Positions 1-5,266 of a DNA stretch of 10,186 nt are shown one piece after another (position 1 is the first letter of the stretch; every line of letters begins with the position of its first letter). A model generated the notes under the pieces. That model saw only the letters and a list, made by a program, of their open reading frames with translations. It did no database searches and had not been told where the DNA came from. Made by a program: the position numbers and the translations under genes. The stretch is from DAIPHL01 sp036771375 (lineage in GTDB: Bacteria; Synergistota; Synergistia; Synergistales; Synergistaceae): contig DAIPHL010000081.1 in assembly GCA_036771375.1 (NCBI GenBank), positions 1 through 10,186 on the forward strand. The letters run 5' to 3'.

Positions 1-425
1 GGTGGCGTTCTTTTTCTCAGGGCGGCTCGGCATTCGTCGACGGTAAGACAGACGTCGAAGGAAGATGTCGGAATTTTGTGGCGTCTCATGAAGTTCTTGG
101 AGAAGATCTTGCTGCTCTCGAGCATCGCGCCGTCACGACCGGGGCCGAAGACGTCCATGCCGCGGGCGCGCAGCAAATCGGCGACGCCTGCTGCAAGAGG
201 CGCCTCCGGTCCGATGACGACCAGATCGATCTCGTTGTGACGGCAGAGTTTCGCCACCGCTTCCGCGTCACATATGTCCGTGCGGTGTATCGTGGCGATT
301 TCGGCGATGCCGGGGTTGCCGGGAGCACAGTGCAACGATTTCGTGACGGCGGATTGGGACAGCGCGCGAGTGAGCGCATGTTCTCTTCCGCCTCCGCCGA
401 GAAGAAGGATGTTCTGGCGATTCAT
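1..425 (-). CDS. purD: Phosphoribosylamine-glycine ligase (GAR synthetase), N-terminal part, runs off the left edge
   Basis: PurD joins glycine to 5-phosphoribosylamine with ATP, the second step of de novo purine synthesis, in the cytoplasm. The 141 visible codons begin MNRQNILLLGGGGREHAL, the typical PurD start with its glycine-rich loop (residues 10-17). They continue with APGNPGIA (34-41), GPEAPLAAG (72-80) and FGPGRDGAMLESSKIFSKNF (93-112), all matching conserved blocks of the N domain and the start of the ATP-grasp region. Family members are about 420 residues, so roughly two thirds lies outside the window. The ATG at 425-423 is the only sensible start and lies 17 bp after the purH stop, so PurD is the last visible operon gene. 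No strong Shine-Dalgarno is seen before it, which suggests translational coupling to purH (inference). The frame is clean to the edge. Confidence 0.95.
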   Translation of the reverse strand, partial: MNRQNILLLGGGGREHALTRALSQSAVTKSLHCAPGNPGIAEIATIHRTDICDAEAVAKLCRHNEIDLVVIGPEAPLAAGVADLLRARGMDVFGPGRDGAMLESSKIFSKNFMRRHKIPTSSFDVCLTVDECRAALRKRTP

Positions 426-442
426 ACGACAGGTCAACCGAT

Positions 443-1975
443 CTAGTGCCTGAACGTGCGGACGCCGCCGACGAACATGCTGATTCCGAGTTCTTTCGCC
501 CGTTCGATCACCTCGTCGTCTCGGATGGAGCCTCCGGGTTGGATGATCGCCTCGATCCCGGCTGCGCTCGCCATTTCAACCGTGTCGGGGAAGGGGAAAA
601 AAGCATCCGACGCCATGACCGCTCCGACGGCTCTTTCGCCCGCCATCGCGATCGCATACTTCGCGGCGTCCACCCGGTTGGTGAAGCCGCTCCCGATTCC
701 AACGGTCGCACCGTCTTTTGCGAGGACGATCGCGTTGCTCTTGGAAAGGCAACCGGCCTTCCAGGCGAAAAAAAGATCGCTCCAAAGATCGTCTCTCGGC
801 CTTCCCACCCACTTTCCTTCGCTCTGGGAAGGCGGCGGCGGCAGGGTTTCGCTCTGGATTAAAAATCCGGCCCTGCTCGCGGTGATCCTCTCTCTTGGAG
901 TGTAATCACTGGTGATTGTGAGAAGGCGGAGGTTCGGTTTTTTCGCCTTGAGAAACTCCGTCGCCTCCTCGTCGATCTTTGGGGCCGCGACGATCTCGTA
1001 GAAATGTCCGGCGAGCTTTTCGGCAAGAGACAACGTCAGTTTCTCCGTGAAGCCAACGATGCCGCCGAAGGCCGATATCGGATCGCAGGCGAGTGCGCGT
1101 TCGTACGCATCCGCAAGTTCGTCCGCCTCGGCCACTCCACAGGGTGTGGTGTGTTTTACGATCATGCAGGCGCGGGTTCCCCTGAAGAGCTCGTTCCCGA
1201 GCAGGAGGGCGTCCAGGTCCAGAAGATTGTTGTAGGACAGTGCCTTGCCCGCGTGTTGTTCGAAGGCCTTCTTCGCGAGCGTCGGCATGTAGAGGGCGGC
1301 TTCCTGGTACGAATTTTCTCCGTAGCGCAGTTTCTGCACTCGACGCAGGGCGAAGGTCTTCTCCGGCTCTTCGTTGTGTGTGGAGTAACCCAGCGCGTCG
1401 ACGAGTCCCTCCCGAATGGTCGCGTCGTAGGAGGACGTCACGAGAAAGGCTTTTATGGCAAGATCCTTGCGAAGCGCTTCCGGCACGCCTCCGTCGGCGA
1501 TCGCCTCGGCCACCTTTTCATAGTCGGCCGGGTCCGTGACGACCGTGACGTGCGCGTAGTTTTTGGCTGCGCCTCGAATGAGAGAGACCCCACCGATATC
1601 GATCTTTTCGATCAGCTCCTCCTTGGTCGCATTTTCCCTCGCCGTTTCCTCGAACGGATAAAGCGTGCAGACCACGACGTCGATCAGGGGAATGCCGTGT
1701 TCGAGACGGTCGGATTCGTCCTCGGCGCATTCGCGGCGAGCCAGGATGCCGCCCATGATCTTTGGATGCAGCGTCTTGACCCTGCCGCCCAGAATCGCCG
1801 GCACGCCGGTGACGTCCAGGACCTCCGTCACCGGGATGCCATTTTCCCGAAGGTGTTTGGCGGTTCCGGAGCTCGAAAGGATCTCATATCCCGCCTGCGC
1901 GAGCGACTTTGCGAATTCGACGATGCCGCTTTTGTCCCATACCGATATCAGCGCTTTCGGTCTGCCGTTGTCCAC
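443..1975 (-). CDS. purH: Bifunctional AICAR transformylase / IMP cyclohydrolase
   Basis: PurH carries out the last two steps of IMP synthesis: formylation of AICAR from 10-formyltetrahydrofolate, then ring closure. The 510-residue length is normal for the family. The N-terminal cyclohydrolase (MGS-like) domain shows SVWDKSGIVEFA, SSGTAKHL and GGRVKTLHPKIMGGILARR. The C-terminal transformylase domain shows LRYGENSYQEAALY, LSYNNLLDLDA, the active-site KHTTPCG, DPISAFGGIVG, SNAIVLAKDGATVG, SDAFFPFPD and IIQPGGSIRD, and ends in the usual GVR.FRH. The start is GTG, fixed by an in-frame TGA just upstream and by AAGGAGAT ten bases before it. The gene lies 55 bp after purN. Odd point: a proline-rich linker (PPPPSQSEGKWVGR) sits in a variable stretch of the transformylase domain and coincides with an 8-bp inverted repeat in the DNA (800-832). 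Confidence 0.97.
   Translation of the reverse strand: MDNGRPKALISVWDKSGIVEFAKSLAQAGYEILSSSGTAKHLRENGIPVTEVLDVTGVPAILGGRVKTLHPKIMGGILARRECAEDESDRLEHGIPLIDVVVCTLYPFEETARENATKEELIEKIDIGGVSLIRGAAKNYAHVTVVTDPADYEKVAEAIADGGVPEALRKDLAIKAFLVTSSYDATIREGLVDALGYSTHNEEPEKTFALRRVQKLRYGENSYQEAALYMPTLAKKAFEQHAGKALSYNNLLDLDALLLGNELFRGTRACMIVKHTTPCGVAEADELADAYERALACDPISAFGGIVGFTEKLTLSLAEKLAGHFYEIVAAPKIDEEATEFLKAKKPNLRLLTITSDYTPRERITASRAGFLIQSETLPPPPSQSEGKWVGRPRDDLWSDLFFAWKAGCLSKSNAIVLAKDGATVGIGSGFTNRVDAAKYAIAMAGERAVGAVMASDAFFPFPDTVEMASAAGIEAIIQPGGSIRDDEVIERAKELGISMFVGGVRTFRH
800..832. repeat. Inverted repeat inside purH, possible small repeat insertion
   Basis: CCTTCCCA (800-807) and TGGGAAGG (825-832) are perfect eight-base arms around a 17-base loop, followed on the plus strand by a GGC-repeat run (831-840). 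In the protein this corresponds to the proline-rich linker PPPPSQSEGKWVGR, which has no conserved counterpart in PurH. It could be a relic of a short palindromic intergenic repeat that entered the coding frame, or an ordinary variable loop. Confidence 0.4.
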
Positions 1976-1983
1976 AACGCCTC

Positions 1984-1991
1984 ATCTCCTT
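1984..1991 (-). promoter_or_regulatory. Ribosome binding site that fixes the purH GTG start
   Basis: On the minus strand the sequence AAGGAGAT lies about ten bases before the GTG at 1975. An in-frame TGA occurs between this site and the GTG, and no in-frame ATG or TTG exists there, so GTG is the only start available. Confidence 0.8.
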
Positions 1992-2030
1992 CAAAGACTT
2001 CCATTGTGCGTCCTTTTGTTCATTGTACTT

Positions 2031-2618
2031 TTATATATCCTCGTGCAACAGCTGTTGCAATGTCCTTGGGTACAATCGATGCTCCACGGCGTGGATCCGC
2101 TCCGAGAGGGTTTCCAGGGAATCGCCCGGGTAAATGGGGACCTCTTCCTGTGCCATGACGGGACCGTGATCGACGAGTTCGTCCACGATGTGCACGGTTA
2201 CTCCGGTGAAATCGGCTTTTGCCTCGAGTGCATCCTCGATCGCGTGGGCGCCTGGGAAAGCGGGAAGGAGCGACGGGTGTATATTTACGATTCTGCCGCG
2301 GAATCTCCGAACGAAATCGCCGGAGAGGATTCTCATGAATCCGGCGAGGACGATCCAATCTATCCGTTCCCGCGCGATCGTCTCCACGATCGGAGCTTCG
2401 TTTTGTTCTCTGGAGCGGTCCGCGGCGTAGGTCCTTACGATGGTTCTGACGTGGCGTGCCCGCGCTTTTGCGATGCCGGGAGCGTTCGGTTTGTCGCTGA
2501 TCACCAGTGCGACCTCCGCGTCGAGGACGCCGCTTTCGCACGATTCGATGATCTTCTCCATGTTGGTTCCGTTTCCGGAGATCAATATGGCGATCCGAGG
2601 AAGTCCCTCTTTGTTCAT
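2031..2618 (-). CDS. purN: Phosphoribosylglycinamide formyltransferase (folate-dependent GAR transformylase)
   Basis: PurN transfers a formyl group from 10-formyltetrahydrofolate to GAR, the third step of purine synthesis. The 195-residue product is of normal length. It shows the phosphate-binding SGNGTN (residues 14-19), LAGFMRILS (91-99), NIHPSLLPAFPG (112-123) with catalytic Asn112 and His114, and VHIVDELVDHGPV (142-154) with catalytic Asp150. These correspond to Asn106, His108 and Asp144 of the E. coli enzyme. I chose the ATG at 2618 over the upstream in-frame start at 2642 because it gives TGA-T-ATG with the purM stop (one-base gap) and follows AAGGGG at a ten-base spacing. Such contact between stop and start implies translational coupling with purM. 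The use of PurN means this operon does not rely on formate-dependent PurT. Confidence 0.96.
   Translation of the reverse strand: MNKEGLPRIAILISGNGTNMEKIIESCESGVLDAEVALVISDKPNAPGIAKARARHVRTIVRTYAADRSREQNEAPIVETIARERIDWIVLAGFMRILSGDFVRRFRGRIVNIHPSLLPAFPGAHAIEDALEAKADFTGVTVHIVDELVDHGPVMAQEEVPIYPGDSLETLSERIHAVEHRLYPRTLQQLLHEDI
2044..2059. repeat. Perfect 16-base palindrome at the end of purN
   Basis: TGCAACAGCTGTTGCA reads the same on both strands. It lies within the last codons of purN (encoding LQQLL) and about 70 bp before the purH start. It could be a regulator site or only a by-product of the Leu/Gln codons. Confidence 0.4.
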
Positions 2619-2619
2619 A

Positions 2620-3621
2620 TCAGCTGCGCCCCTTGCCCACATGGCCTATCGCGACGGGCGATTCCCCGATCTCCCGAAGCGCGTCCATCAGGGGTTCCGC
2701 TGCGTTTGGGGCGACGATGAAGACGTACCCGATTCCGAGGTTGAAGACGCGTCGCATCTCCGACTCCTCGACGCCGGCTCTCTCGATCAGGCGAAAGACC
2801 CCCGGGCGCTCCCACGAGGGATAATCGATCGTCGCGCCGAGCCCGCCGGGAATGACCCGGTTGATGTTCGATTCCAACCCGCCTCCCGTGATGTGCGCCA
2901 TACCCTTGACATCGGTCGACGTGAGTGCGTGGGTTGCCTGTCTCACGTATATCCTTGTGGGAGCCATGAGCGTTTCTCCCAGCGTATGGCCGTTCAGCTC
3001 CTCCGGGGTCGCGTCGAGCGGAATACGCAGACCGCCGGAAACGAGAGCGCTTCTTACGAGGCTGTAGCCGTTGCTGTGGACGCCGGAGCTCTCGATGCCG
3101 ACGATGACGTCTCCTTCCGTGATTCTCCGACCGGAGACGATCTTCTCGTCGTCGATGATGCCGACGGCGAAGCCGGCGAGATCGAAACCGCCTTCGGGAT
3201 AAACCCCCGGAAGCTCCGCCGTTTCGCCGCCGAGGAGGACACAGCCGCTCTCGATGCATGCGTCCAGGATTCCCTCCACGATCTCCTCCATCATCGGCAC
3301 GTCGAGACGCTCGCACGCGATATAGTCCAGAAAGAAAAGGGGTGTTGCACCACAGGTAACCAGGTCGTTTACGCTCATTGCGACGAGGTCTTGTCCCAGG
3401 CCTCGGTAGGCCCCGGTCGTTCGGGCAAGAAGCAGCTTTGTCCCCACGCCGTCGGTGCAGGCGACGATCGAGCGGCCCCCGCCGATGGAGAAGACGCCGT
3501 TGAAGCCACCGATCACTCCGGAGCGGGGCAGTTTGTCCTTTCGAGAGGCGACGAGACTTTTTATGACGTCGATCCACGCGTCTCCAGCACGGATGTCGAC
3601 GCCGGACGACCGATAGTCCAT
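2620..3621 (-). CDS. purM: Phosphoribosylformylglycinamidine cyclo-ligase (AIR synthetase)
   Basis: PurM closes the imidazole ring of FGAM using ATP to give AIR, the fifth step of purine synthesis, and acts as a dimer of the PurM/SelD-type ATPase fold. The 333-residue product carries YRSSGVDIRAGDA near the start, TDGVGTKLLLA, DLVAMSVNDLVTCGATPLFFLDY, GGETAELPGVYPEGGFDLAGF and the C-domain AHITGGGLESNINRVIP, all matching the family consensus. The open frame extends upstream to 3798, but that stretch overlaps purC and does not resemble PurM. The ATG at 3621 gives the standard N-terminus and lies seven bases after the purC stop, with an AAAAAGGT ribosome site overlapping that stop. No damage is seen. 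Confidence 0.97.
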   Translation of the reverse strand: MDYRSSGVDIRAGDAWIDVIKSLVASRKDKLPRSGVIGGFNGVFSIGGGRSIVACTDGVGTKLLLARTTGAYRGLGQDLVAMSVNDLVTCGATPLFFLDYIACERLDVPMMEEIVEGILDACIESGCVLLGGETAELPGVYPEGGFDLAGFAVGIIDDEKIVSGRRITEGDVIVGIESSGVHSNGYSLVRSALVSGGLRIPLDATPEELNGHTLGETLMAPTRIYVRQATHALTSTDVKGMAHITGGGLESNINRVIPGGLGATIDYPSWERPGVFRLIERAGVEESEMRRVFNLGIGYVFIVAPNAAEPLMDALREIGESPVAIGHVGKGRS

Positions 3622-3628
3622 GGCGGGA

Positions 3629-4348
3629 TTACCTTTTTCTACCGGACAGGCGTTTCCATATCTCCTCGTAGGCTCCGAGAACGTCTCCGAGGTCTTTCCG
3701 GAAGCGATCCTTGTCCAACCTGTCGCCCGTGGAGGAATCCCAGAAACGGCAGGTATCGGGGGATATTTCATCCGCCAGCAGGAGCTCTCCGGATGCATCC
3801 TTGCCGAACTCGAGCTTGAAATCCACGAGCACCACGCCGACGGATTCGAAGAGCTTCGTGAGGAGACCGTTCACCTCCAGCGTGATGCGTTTGATCTCGC
3901 GAAGTTCGTCTCCCGTCGCCCACCCGAAGAGGAGCGCATGGTCCTCCGTCACGATGGGATCGCCCAGGGCGTCGTCCTTGTAGTAGAGTTCGAGGAGAGG
4001 GCGGGGGAGTCTTTTCCCCTCGTCGACTCCGAGGCGCTTGCAGATCGATCCCGTGGTGATGTTTCGCACGACGACTTCGAGCGGAAGGATCGTCACTTTG
4101 CGGGCGAGCTGTTGCAGATCGTCGATTCGTTCCACGAAGTGAAGAGGAATTCCGTGTGACGCCAGATAACCGAAGATCTCGGCGCTGATGAGATTGTTGA
4201 GTCTTCCCTTGCCCGACATCTCTGCGCGCTTTACCCCGTTGAACGCGGTAAAGCTGTCCTTGTATTCGATGATCGTCTTGTCCGGATCGTCCGTTGCGTA
4301 AAGCTTTTTTGCCTTTCCTTCATACATCATGTTCTTTTTGATCGCCAA
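3629..4348 (-). CDS. purC: Phosphoribosylaminoimidazole-succinocarboxamide synthase (SAICAR synthetase)
   Basis: PurC joins aspartate to CAIR with ATP to form SAICAR. The 239-residue product shows MMYEGKAKKLY (residues 7-17), YKDSFTAFNGVK, SGKGRLNN, LPLEVVVRNITTGS, YYKDDALGDP, DFKLEFG and LLADEISPDTCRFWD, an almost textbook bacterial PurC. The first codon at 4348 appears to be TTG. It gives an N-terminus of the same length as Bacillus subtilis PurC and follows a GGGGG-containing stretch. The ATG pair at codons 7-8 is an alternative but has a poorer ribosome site and would cut close to the glycine-rich nucleotide loop. This is the first gene of the purine operon and lies just downstream of a strong promoter. 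Confidence 0.96.
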   Translation of the reverse strand: MAIKKNMMYEGKAKKLYATDDPDKTIIEYKDSFTAFNGVKRAEMSGKGRLNNLISAEIFGYLASHGIPLHFVERIDDLQQLARKVTILPLEVVVRNITTGSICKRLGVDEGKRLPRPLLELYYKDDALGDPIVTEDHALLFGWATGDELREIKRITLEVNGLLTKLFESVGVVLVDFKLEFGKDASGELLLADEISPDTCRFWDSSTGDRLDKDRFRKDLGDVLGAYEEIWKRLSGRKR

Positions 4349-4371
4349 AATGATCGCCCCCGGCTAAAATA

Positions 4372-4400
4372 TTGACTAATATACATCTGTCGGATAAAAT
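4372..4400 (+). promoter_or_regulatory. Possible opposing promoter overlapping the purC promoter
   Basis: On the plus strand TTGACT (4372-4377) is followed after exactly 17 bp by TAAAAT (4395-4400). Both boxes match the sigma-70 consensus at five of six positions. The site lies almost exactly on top of the purC promoter. Transcription from it would run antisense into the gene at 4434-4784, since no plus-strand gene follows nearby. It may be only a by-product of the mirrored sequence and the AT-rich composition. Confidence 0.35.
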
Positions 4401-4405
4401 GTCAA
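4378..4405 (-). promoter_or_regulatory. Sigma-70 type promoter for the purine operon
   Basis: Read on the minus strand, a perfect TTGACA -35 box (4400-4405) is followed after 16 bp by TATATT (4378-4383), five of six matches to the -10 consensus. Transcription should begin near 4371, leaving a leader of only about 23 bases before the purC start. That is too short for a purine riboswitch or attenuator, so control is likely at the DNA level. The ends of the promoter form a mirrored ATTGAC...GTCAAT pair (4371-4376 and 4401-4406) that could be an operator. Confidence 0.75.
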
Positions 4406-4433
4406 TGATAAAATTCGAGCACGGAGCGCCTCT

Positions 4434-4784
4434 TCATTCCAGTTTTTCGCTCCACTCCAACTCTCGAAATCCGACCAGCACAAAACCGTCGCCGATCAGG
4501 AGCGGGCGTTTCACGAGCATCCCGTCCGTAGAGAGCAACTTCGACATATCCTCCTCCGTCATGCCGGGAAGCTTGTCTTTCAAATTCAGCTCTCGGTACG
4601 AATTCCCGCTCGTATTGAAGAATCTCTTGAGCGGCAAACCACTTGCCTCTTTCCAGGCGGTGATCTCCGTTTCACTTGGATTGTCGGCTTTAATGTCGCG
4701 GGTTTCGTATTTGATTTCTCTTTCGTCCAACCATTCTTTTGCCTTTTTGCAGGTGCTGCACTTTGCGTAACAGATGAACAACAT
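4434..4784 (-). CDS. Spx/ArsC-related thioredoxin-fold protein (glutaredoxin-like reductase family)
   Basis: The 116-residue product belongs to the ArsC/Spx/YffB-related family. It begins MLFICYAKCSTCKKAKEWL with a Cys-Ser-Thr-Cys redox pair (residues 9 and 12), then has YETRDIKADNPS, LPLKRFFNTSGNSYREL, LKDKLPGMTEEDM, the typical DGMLVKRPLLIGDGFVLVGF segment and a short acidic tail. Family members act as glutathione- or thiol-dependent reductases, or as transcription regulators (Spx). Which role applies here cannot be told, and no ars genes are nearby. The ATG at 4784 is chosen because the family N-terminus starts there and AGGAAGGG lies six bases before it; the longer frame to 4862 adds unrelated residues. 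The stop is about 85 bp from purC with no clear terminator between, so some read-through into the purine operon is possible. Confidence 0.88.
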   Translation of the reverse strand: MLFICYAKCSTCKKAKEWLDEREIKYETRDIKADNPSETEITAWKEASGLPLKRFFNTSGNSYRELNLKDKLPGMTEEDMSKLLSTDGMLVKRPLLIGDGFVLVGFRELEWSEKLE

Positions 4785-4862
4785 ATCGATCCCTTCCTCT
4801 CTTTCCGTCGCCGCAGGATAGTGGAAGACCGGGATGAAGGGCAATCGCGGGGGACCCTTCAC

Positions 4863-4884
4863 AAATCGTCCGCGAGGACGGTTT
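4863..4884. repeat. Hairpin with nine-base arms, possible weak terminator or leader structure
   Basis: AAATCGTCC and GGACGGTTT can pair over nine positions (one a G-T pair) around the four-base loop GCGA. On the minus strand the hairpin follows the stop of the doubtful ORF (4893-5249) and precedes the Spx-like gene. It lacks a proper T tract, so termination is uncertain. It could also be part of the untranslated leader of the Spx-like gene. Confidence 0.4.
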
Positions 4885-4886
4885 CT

Positions 4887-4902
4887 CTTCGTTCAAACGA
4901 AG
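4887..4902. repeat. Short inverted repeat next to the previous hairpin
   Basis: CTTCGTT and AACGAAG form perfect seven-base arms around a two-base loop. The repeat is two bases from the hairpin at 4863-4884 and covers the stop codon of the doubtful ORF. Its function is not known; tandem hairpins here may shape the leader of the downstream Spx-like gene. Confidence 0.35.
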
Positions 4903-5249
4903 TTCGCGAGCATTCGACCGGAGCGAAAGCCCTCTTTCACGTGCGTGTCGAAACGCCGCAAGACCCATTGTAGCAAAAAACCGGCGGTTTTTAGGTCTTC
5001 CGGGTACCCGGCAAGAATCCTTGCAACGAGCGGAGCGGTGCCTTTCGAGCGGTTTATCTTTATATGTTCTCGTCGATTCGGCCCAGTCGTCGAGGACGGA
5101 TGGACGATTTCCCGTAATCCCTTGTTTCCCTCATGATTTCGAAGTATCATATCGATGTGGTATCCGTCCTTATCGATAGAGATCGTGAGGGTGCGGTGCT
5201 TTTCCTTTCTCAATCCAATCATCATCGTTTTTTGAAAAAACAACGACAA
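4893..5249 (-). CDS. Doubtful small ORF of unknown function (up to 118 codons)
   Basis: I do not recognise this product. It would be a soluble, basic protein with a plausible beta-rich stretch (TLTISIDKDGYHIDMILRN) and a helical C-terminal half (ILAGYPEDLKTAGFLLQWVL). GC at third codon positions is moderately high (about 60% by hand count), compatible with coding. Against it: an in-frame stop directly precedes the TTG at 5249, neither that codon nor the ATG pair at 5225-5220 has a good ribosome site, and its 5' end overlaps the region that must serve the chemoreceptor gene on the other strand. It may be a real small gene, the remnant of one, or chance. Apart from this ORF, 4785-5251 holds only two hairpins and weak promoter-like sites. 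Confidence 0.35.
   Translation of the reverse strand: MSLFFQKTMMIGLRKEKHRTLTISIDKDGYHIDMILRNHEGNKGLREIVHPSSTTGPNRREHIKINRSKGTAPLVARILAGYPEDLKTAGFLLQWVLRRFDTHVKEGFRSGRMLANFV
4967..4972 (-). promoter_or_regulatory. Possible extended -10 promoter for the Spx-like gene
   Basis: Read on the minus strand, TGCTACAAT gives a TACAAT -10 box with the TGn extension. No convincing -35 box lies 16-18 bp upstream. Transcription from here would give a leader of about 175 bases containing the two hairpins at 4863-4902. The site lies inside the doubtful ORF, which would weaken the case for that ORF if the promoter is real. Confidence 0.3.
5122..5150 (+). promoter_or_regulatory. Weak sigma-70-like promoter candidate for the chemoreceptor gene
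   Basis: TTGTTT (5122-5127) and TATCAT (5145-5150) are separated by 17 bp on the plus strand, about 117 bp before the start of the chemoreceptor gene. The -10 box matches at five of six positions, the -35 only in its TTG. I see no convincing sigma-28 (flagellar) promoter in the same region. Confidence 0.25.
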
Positions 5250-5251
5250 TT

Positions 5252-5258
5252 AAGGAGG
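5252..5258 (+). promoter_or_regulatory. Ribosome binding site of the chemoreceptor gene
   Basis: AAGGAGG is a full match to the anti-Shine-Dalgarno and lies eight bases before the ATG at 5267, which makes that start secure. Confidence 0.85.
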
Positions 5259-5266
5259 TTTTCTTT

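Noticed and set aside
86..379. Minus-strand 97-codon frame inside purD
   Set aside because: It lies in another frame of the same strand as purD, whose conserved motifs are clear.
1004..2158. Long plus-strand open frame of 384 codons opposite purH
   Set aside because: It is antisense to an unmistakable purH, has no recognisable domains, and its arginine- and glycine-rich composition is what GC-rich coding DNA gives on the reverse strand.
1665..2720. Plus-strand open frame of 351 codons across purH, purN and the gap
   Set aside because: Antisense to two conserved enzymes and with no ribosome site or domain pattern.
3622..3798. Possible N-terminal extension of PurM
   Set aside because: The extra residues overlap purC, do not resemble PurM, and the ATG at 3621 has a ribosome site and gives the family's usual N-terminus.
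2440..3819. Plus-strand open frame of 459 codons opposite purN, purM and the purC end
   Set aside because: It crosses three conserved minus-strand genes in one frame and shows no family resemblance; a shadow of codon bias.
4349..4433. Purine riboswitch or attenuator before purC
   Set aside because: The predicted leader is only about 23 bases and the intergenic gap 85 bp, too little for a purine aptamer plus expression platform.
5000..5011. CCGGGTACCCGG palindrome
   Set aside because: Twelve-base palindromes are expected now and then in GC-rich DNA; no promoter or gene start depends on it.
5221..5245. GTTTTTTGAAAAAAC inverted repeat before the chemoreceptor
   Set aside because: The loop is a single base and the stem almost only A-T pairs, so it is not a credible terminator or hairpin.
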